58,853 nucleotides of DNA from Methanocella_A sp964548585 (GTDB lineage Archaea; Halobacteriota; Methanocellia; Methanocellales; Methanocellaceae), in assembly GCA_964548585.1 (NCBI GenBank), contig CAZJRS010000010.1, forward strand, positions 1-58,853, written 5' to 3'. The notes under the pieces were generated by a model, which did no database searches, was not told the origin of the DNA, and saw only the letters and a program-made list of their open reading frames with translations. Positions 26,675-34,974 of the stretch are shown here, piece after piece (the first letter of the stretch is position 1; each line of letters begins with the position of its first letter). Both the position numbers and the translations under genes were made by a program.

Positions 26675-27688
26675 TTATATATTTAGCCTTTTCGGTTTAA
26701 CCGACGGAGTACTCGAGGGTTGCCCGTTAAGCTCCGGGCCATAAAGCGTTGCATCCGGGAGATTCAGCTCTCGATCGATAGCCTCCCAAAACCGTCCGGT
26801 CAAGGTAGCCTTAAGGACATATGCCGGGATCGTGCGTGCGATCCTGCAGGAGTTGTCCAGTATACGGGCACTGAACTCAGCCACCTGGGCCGTAGACATG
26901 AATACCTTGTATTTTTCGAAGGCTTCGATGCCTGAAATGTACAGCGACACCGCCGCCATCCCCTGCGGATACGGGATGACTTCATCGGTATCTGCCTTCT
27001 CAAGGAAAAAGATCGCCGCGATGCGCACGTGTCGCTCGGCTTGCCACGAGCGTTCGGACGGTCCCCACATATGTTCACTCCATGTCGGGAATGGGTGGGC
27101 CCGGTAGGTATCATTCCCGGTGTTCACCACCAGTGCTTCATCGTCACATAACACACGCCATGGCAGGGGTATGCGCCTGCAACAGGTCGACTTTCCCGTG
27201 CCCCCTTTCGCCGCGATCAGCACGCCAGCGCCCTCGCGCTCAACCAGCGCCCCGTGGACCGACATGCCGCCGGTGGCTATCTCGCCGGCGACCACCGGAT
27301 ATAGTGTCTGCCGGACCTGCGTTACGTCCGTCTTTCGATCACGACGATCGCTGGTGGCCCCGATGGCGAATGGGGTGCCCGGCCGGTTCCAGAATTTTAG
27401 GAACCGGTGATTGTTCGAAACCCACCCGTCTTCCGGAAGTGTGATGGCCCCCGGCAGCTTGCGCGCTTTATCCAGCACATCTGCTAACGGTTGTTCGATA
27501 CCTCCTGAAACGAGGGCGACTGTTTCACAGGGGCCAGGCGAGGCGGTATTCAGCCCCGCGAGCCGGACCAGTTCTTCACACAGCCATTCAGAGTTGCGAT
27601 CGGCAATGAAACGCCAGGCTCTGCCATTAGCCAGCTTCAAGGAATATCCAGGATGTAAAATCCACTCACCGTCCGGAATGGGCGTCAA
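26675..27688 (-). CDS. scmC: HprK-like P-loop protein, copy 2 (ScmC-like)
   Basis: 337 residues, about two-thirds identical by eye to the protein at 23787 over their full shared length. It has the P-loop GGTGKS (162-167), LCDDEALVV and the N-terminal GYSLKLANGRAWRF and NSEWLCEEL blocks. A C-terminal extension of about 20 residues is not in copy 1. The only available start in frame is TTG 27688 with no clear ribosome site. The next frame carries MLIFLVDAH, which resembles the first residues of copy 1, so a small frameshift near the 5' end is possible. It follows precursor 2 on the same strand and probably modifies it. Confidence 0.78.
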   Translation of the reverse strand: MTPIPDGEWILHPGYSLKLANGRAWRFIADRNSEWLCEELVRLAGLNTASPGPCETVALVSGGIEQPLADVLDKARKLPGAITLPEDGWVSNNHRFLKFWNRPGTPFAIGATSDRRDRKTDVTQVRQTLYPVVAGEIATGGMSVHGALVEREGAGVLIAAKGGTGKSTCCRRIPLPWRVLCDDEALVVNTGNDTYRAHPFPTWSEHMWGPSERSWQAERHVRIAAIFFLEKADTDEVIPYPQGMAAVSLYISGIEAFEKYKVFMSTAQVAEFSARILDNSCRIARTIPAYVLKATLTGRFWEAIDRELNLPDATLYGPELNGQPSSTPSVKPKRLNI

Positions 27689-27713
27689 CCAGAAAGATCA
27701 ACATATAATCTGA

Positions 27714-27737
27714 GGATGGCAATGATCTATGCCATCC
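27714..27737 (-). promoter_or_regulatory. Hairpin between precursor 2 and its kinase gene
   Basis: GGATGGCA and TGCCATCC form a perfect eight-base-pair stem with an eight-base loop. It lies in the 105-base gap after precursor 2 and before the HprK-like gene. It could stabilise the precursor message relative to the enzyme message. No equal hairpin is seen after precursor 1. Confidence 0.45.
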
Positions 27738-27793
27738 ATCAGTCACTTGTTTTATCACCGTATCTTATTCAGCGATCTATCCTGGCGAGAGGT

Positions 27794-28075
27794 TTACAAA
27801 ACAGTGCCGCCGTCTGTACACGTATTAGCACTGGTGCCGTCTATGCATCCGCCGCTCAGTGCGTTGGTACCAGCCCGACACTCCTGGTCATTTACGCCAG
27901 AACCGACGGCACATACGCCTGTTGTGGCATTAGTGCCCGCCACGCAGTTATTTGTCGCGGTGCCGCCCGCTGTACACGATGCATCTTCTGCGGTGCCTCC
28001 TGCAATACAAGGAGCTCCGTACGATTTCGCTTTGATGTCGATCAGCGAAGGCTTTTCATATTCTATATTACTCAT
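27794..28075 (-). CDS. scmA: Cys-repeat precursor peptide 2 (ScmA-like)
   Basis: 93 residues. The leader is nearly the same as in precursor 1 (SNIEYEKPSLIDI then AKSYGAP), ending at Cys23. The core has seven Cys at 23, 34, 44, 55, 66, 77 and 86, spaced 11, 10, 11, 11, 11, 9, each opening a Cys-x-x-Gly-Thr/Ser/Gly unit. The core is richer in Thr and Asn than precursor 1. ATG 28075 matches the start of precursor 1; the frame is open 12 codons upstream. Conserved leader with variable core is the hallmark of a modified-peptide family. It is the first gene of the minus-strand cassette operon. Confidence 0.85.
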   Translation of the reverse strand: MSNIEYEKPSLIDIKAKSYGAPCIAGGTAEDASCTAGGTATNNCVAGTNATTGVCAVGSGVNDQECRAGTNALSGGCIDGTSANTCTDGGTVL

Positions 28076-28139
28076 TGATACACATCCTGTCTCTTTACAG
28101 TTTCCCGGCATAGTCTGGCTTTATATGGGGGAGGTTCCC

Positions 28140-28250
28140 CGGGAAAACGATCGGTGATTTAGATGTCTCGCCACGACTACTTAAAATTATATAAATTAAA
28201 TAATAATTTTTTAATATATTATTGAAGAATAAACGGTTTGACAAGCCCGG
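28140..28250 (-). promoter_or_regulatory. AT-rich promoter of the peptide cassette
   Basis: An AT-rich, TATA-like block (about 28178-28225) lies 100-150 bases upstream of precursor 2, in the same place as the block before precursor 1. Together with the repeat fragment at 28288 it fills the 302-base gap 28076-28377. Confidence 0.45.
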
Positions 28251-28287
28251 ATAGATGCAAATCACCGCTATCCCATGTCACTGGGTT

Positions 28288-28379
28288 TGGTGTTTTTGTG
28301 ATACACACCATAAACCCAGACAAGGGCTAGACACCCCTTTGCACTAACCAATCTCAAGTATATCAGGCATATGGATATC
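28288..28379. repeat. Fragment of dispersed long-palindrome element
   Basis: It matches part of the right arm of the full copies: TGTTTTTGTGATACACACCA, TAAACCCAGACAAGGGCTAG and then CCAATCTCAAGTATATC. Neither end of the full element is present. It abuts the 3' end of the glycosyltransferase gene at 28378. Confidence 0.7.
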
Positions 28380-29442
28380 AAAGCGGGTCAGGATTTACTC
28401 TCCTGTACAGCTTACCTAAAAACTGGTGCACTCCCTTCTTCAAAATCGTATCATACTCCAGCGAATGTCCCGTCATACGGGCCATGATCTCTTCGTCCCC
28501 GATCTTTCTGTTTGACTGGATCCGCCGGCGCCTGCCGAGGGTGTCTCTGAGGTTGAGGAGGTTCCACCCGACGCCTCTGGCGTAGGCGACGAGGTAGCCG
28601 GGATCCGCCTTGGCGGTCGAAGTCACGATCGAGGTTAGAAAGCCCAGCGTAGCCGCTATACTGACCATGGCCACACAATTCGCCAGAGAATAGTTTTTCA
28701 GTAGTACCCGCAGCCTGTTTCTGTATACCCAGTAGGCAGTCCCGGGGGTAAACCGGCCCGATGTTTTCCCCTCTTTGTGATAGCAGACCGAGCCGGGGCA
28801 ATAGGTCACCTTGTAACCGAGCAGTCTCGTCTCCCACGATAGATCGACATCCTCGTGGTATGCGAAGAGCCGCTCGTCGAAAAGTTCGCCGCCGAGGTCT
28901 TCGTATAGCTTTCTCCTGACCAGCAGGCACGCCCCGCTGGCGTAAAAGAAGCCTGCATCCGTCAGCCCGTCATACTGTCCCTGGTCTGACTCCAGCCTGC
29001 CCCGGAGCGCAGCCCAACCGAAGTGGTCGCAGATGTTGCCGGTCGTATTGATCGTGCCGTCGTCGTAGTACAACAGTTTTGACTGGACAAGCCCCACGCT
29101 GCTGTCTTTTTCCGCGAGCGCTACGGGCTCGTTTAAAAAATTACGGTCTACGACCGTGTCGTTGTTTAAAATCAGGAAGTAGTCTGCATTTCGATTCGCG
29201 GCTTCTCTTAGCCCCCGGTTGTTTCCTCCGGCATAGCCGAGATTCTTCTCGTTATTGACCACGATGACTCCCGGGTAGTGCTCCGCCACGTAGTCGACAG
29301 TCCCGTCCGTGGACCCGTTGTCTACCAGGACGATCTCGTAACCCGGGTATGACAGGCTCGCGAGAGACTCGATGCACTCGACGGTATCGTTTTTACGGTT
29401 CCAGTTCAAGACGATGATACACACTTTTGGCACTGTCATCAT
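28378..29442 (-). CDS. GT2-family glycosyltransferase (rhamnosyltransferase type)
   Basis: 354 residues. The N-terminal GT-A domain has VCIIVLNWNRKNDTVECIES, VDNGSTDGT, NLGYAGGNNRGLREA and LILNNDTVVD; the C-terminal half contains the EDVDLSWETRL motif and a hydrophobic segment. This layout is typical of WbbL/RfbF-like transferases of surface glycans, consistent with an rml operon in the window. I chose ATG 29442 (with GGCTGG upstream) instead of the longest frame at 29493, which would overlap the upstream gene by 20 bases. It ends the minus-strand run 28378-31614. Confidence 0.88.
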   Translation of the reverse strand: MMTVPKVCIIVLNWNRKNDTVECIESLASLSYPGYEIVLVDNGSTDGTVDYVAEHYPGVIVVNNEKNLGYAGGNNRGLREAANRNADYFLILNNDTVVDRNFLNEPVALAEKDSSVGLVQSKLLYYDDGTINTTGNICDHFGWAALRGRLESDQGQYDGLTDAGFFYASGACLLVRRKLYEDLGGELFDERLFAYHEDVDLSWETRLLGYKVTYCPGSVCYHKEGKTSGRFTPGTAYWVYRNRLRVLLKNYSLANCVAMVSIAATLGFLTSIVTSTAKADPGYLVAYARGVGWNLLNLRDTLGRRRRIQSNRKIGDEEIMARMTGHSLEYDTILKKGVHQFLGKLYRRVNPDPL

Positions 29443-29473
29443 ACCAGCCATCCGGGCACGGCTCCTATCCCGC

Positions 29474-30484
29474 CTAGGTACGGGCAGCCGCATCGAGCGA
29501 CGCGTAGCATTTAACCATTTCTTCAGCGATGTTCTCCCACGAAAATTTCATCACCGCATCTCTCGTGCAAATCTGGCCATGGTCGTTCATTACCCTGGAG
29601 ATGATCTCCGGGTAGCGCCCCGGTTCGTCTTCAAAAAACATTCCGCCGCCCTGGATAAACGCGCTGGTCAGGCCATCAAACCTGGTCGTGATGACCGGCA
29701 AGTTGCAGGACATGGCTTCAAGTACGGAGAGGGGCATGAAAATACTGTTGGTTTTCTCCACGGGGAAGACGTAGCAGTCAGACAGTGCGTAAATCTCGTT
29801 TATGTTCGGGTGGTAGCCCTTTAGGATTTTACAGCCTTTACTGGTTAGCGACTGGCACAGGGCTTCGTCTACTCCCATGTAGGTACTCCCGACGATGAGC
29901 ACCTGGGACTTTTCGGACGTGAACTTCTCAAAGGCCTGGATATTTCTTACTTTAGACAGGTGTCCCACGTGTAGTAGTACGAATTTATCTTCATCGATGC
30001 CCATTTTTTTTCTCAGCGCCATTTTCTCTCCATGGCTGACTGGAGAAAACTTCCTTGTGTTAACCCCGTTAAATAAGAACCGTGTCCTGTAGCCTATGGA
30101 CTCAAAAAATTTCTTAATGCCCGTATCTTGAACAAGAATCAAATCCGGCTTTAAGATTCCCGACATTTTTCGGAAAATCCTGCTTGTCGACAGTAGCCTG
30201 GATGAGTCAGGATGTAATGCGGATACGACCTTTTTCGCCCTCCTCCACCGCAGCCCGATGATCTTCAACAGTATCAGGCTTGCCAGCGTAGGCCCTGTGA
30301 AATAATGGATCACATCCGGCCTGAACGATGCCAGGCACCTGATATTTTCAACGCTGTACAGCTTTTTTATGTTGAATCTGGCTACCGTATTGGTTTTCGA
30401 TAGCTCCGAAGCGCTGTAGTGGGCGATGTTTTTCAGGCCTTCGTCCATTGCCGGGGAAAAATCTCCGATCAGGAGTAGTTTCAT
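29474..30484 (-). CDS. GT4-family glycosyltransferase
   Basis: 336 residues. N terminus MKLLLIGDFSPAMDEGLKNI; the C-terminal domain has LHVGHLSKVRNIQAF and LSVLEAMSCNLPVITTRFDGL, where a typical GT4 motif sits. The start ATG overlaps the stop of the upstream glycosyltransferase gene as ATGA, so the two are translationally coupled. It is a little short for the family. It likely adds one sugar of the repeat unit made by this cluster. Confidence 0.86.
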   Translation of the reverse strand: MKLLLIGDFSPAMDEGLKNIAHYSASELSKTNTVARFNIKKLYSVENIRCLASFRPDVIHYFTGPTLASLILLKIIGLRWRRAKKVVSALHPDSSRLLSTSRIFRKMSGILKPDLILVQDTGIKKFFESIGYRTRFLFNGVNTRKFSPVSHGEKMALRKKMGIDEDKFVLLHVGHLSKVRNIQAFEKFTSEKSQVLIVGSTYMGVDEALCQSLTSKGCKILKGYHPNINEIYALSDCYVFPVEKTNSIFMPLSVLEAMSCNLPVITTRFDGLTSAFIQGGGMFFEDEPGRYPEIISRVMNDHGQICTRDAVMKFSWENIAEEMVKCYASLDAAART

Positions 30485-31614
30485 CTGCACACGTCCTCAT
30501 AGATATTCTCAACTTTTTTCGCTATCTTATCCCACGAGTACTTCTCTTCCGCTTTCTTTCTTCCATCGACCCCGAATTCACGGGACACATTTTTATTTTC
30601 GATCAGGTACTGAATTTTTGCTGCCAGCGAATCGACGTCTTTCGGCTGAACTAAAAAGCCGTTGCGCCCTTCGTTTACCACCGTCCTGATCCCCGGCAGG
30701 TTACTCGCAATTACCGGTTTTCCGGTGGCCATCGCTTCGACCAGCACCATTCCGAACGCTTCGCCCATGGTAAAAGACGGCAGAACCACCAGGTCTGCGG
30801 CCGAATAATACCCGGGAAGCTCCTGATCAGGGACCTTTCCCGCAAAAATGACTCTGTCGGACACGTTTTCCCTTTCCGCCACCGATTTGTAGCGATCTTT
30901 CAGGTCCCCGTCGCCTACGATGATCAGTACCAGGTTTTCATCATGGATCTTCGCCACTGACTCTATCAGGTACTCGACACCTTTGAAATAGTGGGGCTTA
31001 TCCAGGCCGCCCACGAACAGTACGACCTTTTTATCCGTGATCCCATATTTCCTCTTCAACATCACGTGCTCCACACCCGGGTTAAACCGGCCGACGTCTA
31101 CTCCGTTAGGGGTTTCTGCCACCTTGCCGCCTCCGTTCACATACTTCCTGATGAACGACTGGCTGGCATAGTCATACGATGTCACGCAGATTTTATCCGC
31201 ACCCCTGAAAATCAGCTGCATCATGGAATACCGGTGGATCTTAAAAAACAGGCCAAGCAACCCATCAGCTACCGTATCGTTATGGTACGTTACGACGAGC
31301 TTAATTCTCCTCAGCTTCGCCACCAGGTATACCAGCTCGGCACCGAAAAAGAACGGATAGTGCAGATGTATTACGTCACAGTCATTCAGCTTTAGCAAAT
31401 CGAGCAGCAGGGGAGCATTGCCAACTTTGATGAGGCTTTTCAGCTTTTTTACCCTGATCTCCGGGGGATACGGGTACGCTTCTCCGCGGCTATCTGATGT
31501 GTAGACGGTCACATCGTGGCCCAGCTTTGCGAGTTCTACGGAATAATGAAAGCAAACGTTTCCAGTTCCGCCCATGTATGGCGGAAAGGTCGCTGTCACC
31601 TGTGCTACTCTCAT
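30481..31614 (-). CDS. GT4-family glycosyltransferase
   Basis: 377 residues with the full GT4 layout: VAQVTATFPPYMGGTGNVCF at the N terminus, HLHYPFFFGAEL, VLFVGGLDKPHYFKGVEYLI, and the C-terminal FTMGEAFGMVLVEAMATGKP with Glu-x7-Glu spacing. It is the first gene of a three-gene glycosyltransferase operon with overlapping or closely spaced genes. Its ATG faces the divergent promoter region. Confidence 0.92.
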   Translation of the reverse strand: MRVAQVTATFPPYMGGTGNVCFHYSVELAKLGHDVTVYTSDSRGEAYPYPPEIRVKKLKSLIKVGNAPLLLDLLKLNDCDVIHLHYPFFFGAELVYLVAKLRRIKLVVTYHNDTVADGLLGLFFKIHRYSMMQLIFRGADKICVTSYDYASQSFIRKYVNGGGKVAETPNGVDVGRFNPGVEHVMLKRKYGITDKKVVLFVGGLDKPHYFKGVEYLIESVAKIHDENLVLIIVGDGDLKDRYKSVAERENVSDRVIFAGKVPDQELPGYYSAADLVVLPSFTMGEAFGMVLVEAMATGKPVIASNLPGIRTVVNEGRNGFLVQPKDVDSLAAKIQYLIENKNVSREFGVDGRKKAEEKYSWDKIAKKVENIYEDVCR

Positions 31615-31822
31615 AATTATATATAAATTATATTATAATATATTAATACATATACCTTAATATAATTATTTTTTGTCCGCAATGCCCTTTATGAGGAAGG
31701 GATCAGTGGGATCATCGCGGGTAGGGGATTCCGAGGGCCACCAGCACCTGCACTACAATATATATAATAAAAACAAAATATTATTATACTGTGCTTGCGT
31801 CAGCAAGCAACTGCGGTGAACC
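31615..31822. promoter_or_regulatory. Divergent promoter region
   Basis: Two AT-rich TATA-like blocks, about 31617-31670 and 31758-31788, face the minus-strand glycosyltransferase operon and the plus-strand acyltransferase respectively. The GC-rich middle shows no ORF. Confidence 0.5.
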
Positions 31823-32911
31823 ATGGCCAGCGCATCCACTTCCCGGCAAGGATCAAACTCTAACAAACAAAGGATCCTAGAACTAGACATTCTGCGAACG
31901 GTTGCCATCCTGAGCCTTATCACGTACCACATACCGCTCTTTACTCACTCCGATTTTCTGACCCAGAGCCACTACGTATTCGCATTCTACCTGATCGGAG
32001 TCGCCGGGCTGGCGCTGTTCTTCTTCCTCTCCGGCTACACGCTTTACCTCCACAACCGGATTAAAACCGTAGCCGATGCCGGGAAATTCTTCAGGAAACG
32101 GCTGGTGAGGATATATCCCCTGTACTGGCTGGTGCTCGCAGGCATCATGCTCACCTATCGGCTGACACCGGCAGAGATCCTCATCTACGTCGCAGGCCTC
32201 CAGGCTCTCTTTTACCCGGCCGTCATCCAGGTCCTGAACGTGCACTTCATCACCGCGATCCTGATCTGCTATCTCATCTACCCGCTCGCCTCGGCCTTTT
32301 CCGGAAGCGACCGCAAGCTGCTCGGCGTATCGCTGGTCCTCTTCATCGCCCTGCTGGCCTTGAAAAGCGTGCTCGGATTCACGGACGACATGGTCATCGT
32401 CTACCTCGGCCTCTTCATCGCGGGGATCTTCGCCAGCAAACACGATCTGTACCAGAGGCTGAAAAGCACGAACAAAGGGCGTTTCCTCGCGCTCTCCTCC
32501 GCCGCACTGATCGTTATGATACCCCTGTTCGCGCTGACCTGGCACAACACGTCTCTTTTCCTCCCCAACGTGGTGCTACTGGACATCCTGGCGATGCTGA
32601 TGGTACTGGTGCTCTTCACGCTGGCCGTGCTGTACGTCCGGCGGTTCGGCTCCGCCCTGCATACCTTCTTCTCGGTCGTCGGCTATTCCACCTACGCTAT
32701 TTTTCTCATCAACATGCCTGTCTTCAACCTGTTAAGCCGGGTACTGTACAACGGGTTCCACATCTCCGGGCCAGGAATGGTCGCCATCCTTACCCTGACC
32801 GTCCCCTTCCTCATCATCGTAGGCTACGTCTTACAGTACGCGGAAAACAAAGTCGTGACCAAAGCGCTGGACACGATAGGCTGGCTGAAGCCGGAAAGGT
32901 CACATGCGTGA
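31823..32911 (+). CDS. Acyltransferase 3 family membrane protein
   Basis: 362 residues with about ten membrane segments. The N terminus RILELDILRTVAILSLITYH carries the Arg and His of the acyltransferase 3 family, followed by FFFLSGYTLYLHNR and RLVRIYPLYWL. Such proteins O-acetylate or O-acylate surface sugars. It is monocistronic, between a divergent promoter and a palindromic element. The target is unknown. Confidence 0.9.
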   Translation: MASASTSRQGSNSNKQRILELDILRTVAILSLITYHIPLFTHSDFLTQSHYVFAFYLIGVAGLALFFFLSGYTLYLHNRIKTVADAGKFFRKRLVRIYPLYWLVLAGIMLTYRLTPAEILIYVAGLQALFYPAVIQVLNVHFITAILICYLIYPLASAFSGSDRKLLGVSLVLFIALLALKSVLGFTDDMVIVYLGLFIAGIFASKHDLYQRLKSTNKGRFLALSSAALIVMIPLFALTWHNTSLFLPNVVLLDILAMLMVLVLFTLAVLYVRRFGSALHTFFSVVGYSTYAIFLINMPVFNLLSRVLYNGFHISGPGMVAILTLTVPFLIIVGYVLQYAENKVVTKALDTIGWLKPERSHA

Positions 32912-32984
32912 CCGAAGCGGCCCATTGCCAGAATCGTTGTAAAAATGCCCCATCCGGAGCCGTGAGCGAATAAAAACATTGCGT

Positions 32985-33586
32985 ATCCCCGTGCTTGGTG
33001 TTTTATCTGTTCTATCGTGGTGTTAGGCCTTGTCTGGGTTTATGGTGTGTATCACAAAAACACGAAAAACTTTTTTTAGAGGGACACAAAAACTCTAAGG
33101 CTCTAGGTATCACGGCTAAATCACTAATCGGACAAAAGCAGGATTTAAATCACGAAAAGCACTAACTGCACGGCTATTAAAACACGAACAAGTTCCGCTA
33201 AGTGACACGAATGACACCAAACCAAAACACGGGTAGTGATAGCATCTGCTATCATTCGACTGACACTGAACTTTTAATTGGTGACAGAGTATTATCCAGA
33301 TAATGACCTTTTCTATGCGGGTATCCCTGAAGAATTGACTGGCAGCGGTTAATAAACATGTAAGTAAGGGCTACCGTGCTTTAATTTGGTGCTGTTAGTG
33401 TCACTTCGGGGAACTTGTTCGTGTTTTAATAACCGTGTGCTTCGTGACCCTTGTGTTTTAAATTGTGAATTTGTGCCATTTGTAGCTTAGCCGTGATACC
33501 TTGAGCTTTTGAGTTTTAGTGTCCCTCTAAAAAGTTTTTCGTGTTTTTGTGATACACACCATAAACCCAGACAGGGGCTAATCACC
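32985..33586. repeat. Copy of dispersed long-palindrome element
   Basis: Left-arm blocks (CCCCGTGCTTGGTG, CACAAAAACACGAAAAAC, TTTTTTTAGAGGGACAC, AACACGAACAAGTTCCGC) return in reverse on the right arm. The outermost CTGCGCTGTG ends are missing. The centre (about 33232-33380) is conserved with the copy at 48508, including the small hairpin GATAGCATCTGCTATC and ATTATCCAGATAAT. It occupies nearly all of the 721-base gap between convergent genes 32911 and 33633. Confidence 0.85.
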
Positions 33587-33632
33587 ATTCATTGTACTTC
33601 CATTCATGGCTGCCCGTCTCCGCCACCGGAGC

Positions 33633-34928
33633 TCACCGTCCCGCCTCAGCGGTCCCTGCCAGCGGGATCACTTCAGCGCTGGGCTTCTCTTTCCTCAGCT
33701 TGCGCCGATCGTAGGCTATGGATGTAATTACCACCCCGAAGCCAGCGAGGTTCGATATCAGCCACGCATAGCCCAGGCCTGTCAGGCCGTACATGGGGAT
33801 GAGCACGTATCCGAGGGCGATGAGCAGCCCTGAGGTGAGGACGCTGAGAAAGTTGATGGCTGACACGTCTTTTTGGACTTTCTTGATCGATATGTAGATG
33901 TACGTGATCCCGGAGAACAGGCTGGATACCGCCAGGAGCTGCAGCATCTGGAACGAGTGGCTGGAATATTCGTGGCTGAACAGCATCAGGATCCGGTCTC
34001 CGAAGAGGACGGTGACGAAGATCATGGGCAGTAGCATGGCGAGCATGAACTTTGTGGACTTGACCACGTTGGCCATCAGCGGCAGGTTGTGCGATCCTTC
34101 CACGAACAGCGATATGGAGATCCCGAAGGGCACCATCAGCAGGATGCTCATGATGTAGTACGCGATGTAGTAGTAGGCGCAGTCGTCCGGTCCCAGCAGG
34201 TTTACGATCAGGAGTGGGACCACGGTCGTCGGCGCTATCGAGAACAGCGTGGCGACGTAGTTGCCTATGGAAAACTTGAACGTGTTTTTCAGGGATATCC
34301 AGTCGATCTTCCTGCTTGGGCGAATGCCCAGCTTGTAGACGAGATACAGGCCTATCAGCACCGACGCCAGGTATGCGATGTTGATGGTGGCCAGAATCGA
34401 GATCACGCCCAGCGAGGATACGACAAACAAGATCGGCAGCCTCGCGCCCAGCGTGAGGTTTTGTAACAACTGGAGGTCCGCTCTTCGGAGCGCCACAAGG
34501 AGCATGTTCTGGGTCGTGTTCAGCGAATAGGTGACAATGTAGGTGATGAACATGACCGTGAACAGGCCGTTGCGCAGGAAGGCGAGCGACGGAGAAAACA
34601 CCTCGATGCCCGCGAGGTATATCGCCGAAAGCAGTAGTGACAGGATGATGGGTATGTACACAGAATTACTGTAGAGGCCTGCGGCGTTTTTAGACTCGGG
34701 GATGAACCGTATCAGGCTGACGTCCAGGCCGATCCTGGCGAGAGCGGAGATCATGGTGGCTGCGGCGATCACCGCCGTGGCCAGGCCCACGTCGTAAGAT
34801 GAAATAGTCCGGGCCGCTATGATCCAGAACCCAAATCCGAAAACGCCAGCTACCAGCGTGCTCAGCATGATCGCCAGCGAGTTACGGTAGAGCGGCTCGG
34901 TAACGTATTTTCTGATGTCGAGCTTCAC
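33633..34928 (-). CDS. Polysaccharide flippase (MATE/Wzx-like)
   Basis: 431 residues with about 12 membrane helices. The N terminus RNSLAIMLSTLVAGVFGFGF and the block SSYDVGLATAVIAAATMI (about 44-60) are typical of Wzx-type oligosaccharide flippases, which move lipid-linked glycan units to the outer face. It is the only clear flippase in the window, so it probably serves the products of the neighbouring glycosyltransferases. It lies 46 bases after the phosphodiesterase-like gene on the same strand. Confidence 0.9.
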   Translation of the reverse strand: MKLDIRKYVTEPLYRNSLAIMLSTLVAGVFGFGFWIIAARTISSYDVGLATAVIAAATMISALARIGLDVSLIRFIPESKNAAGLYSNSVYIPIILSLLLSAIYLAGIEVFSPSLAFLRNGLFTVMFITYIVTYSLNTTQNMLLVALRRADLQLLQNLTLGARLPILFVVSSLGVISILATINIAYLASVLIGLYLVYKLGIRPSRKIDWISLKNTFKFSIGNYVATLFSIAPTTVVPLLIVNLLGPDDCAYYYIAYYIMSILLMVPFGISISLFVEGSHNLPLMANVVKSTKFMLAMLLPMIFVTVLFGDRILMLFSHEYSSHSFQMLQLLAVSSLFSGITYIYISIKKVQKDVSAINFLSVLTSGLLIALGYVLIPMYGLTGLGYAWLISNLAGFGVVITSIAYDRRKLRKEKPSAEVIPLAGTAEAGR

Positions 34929-34974
34929 GGTACAGCTCCCATGGTCCTCGGGGGTCGTTCCATCGTCGGCACGT

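Noticed and set aside
18305..28075. Lasso-peptide cluster
   Set aside because: HprK-like, nucleotidyltransferase and PqqD-like genes occur in lasso clusters, but there is no lasso cyclase or transglutaminase-like protease, and the precursors have repeated Cys and two radical SAM enzymes.
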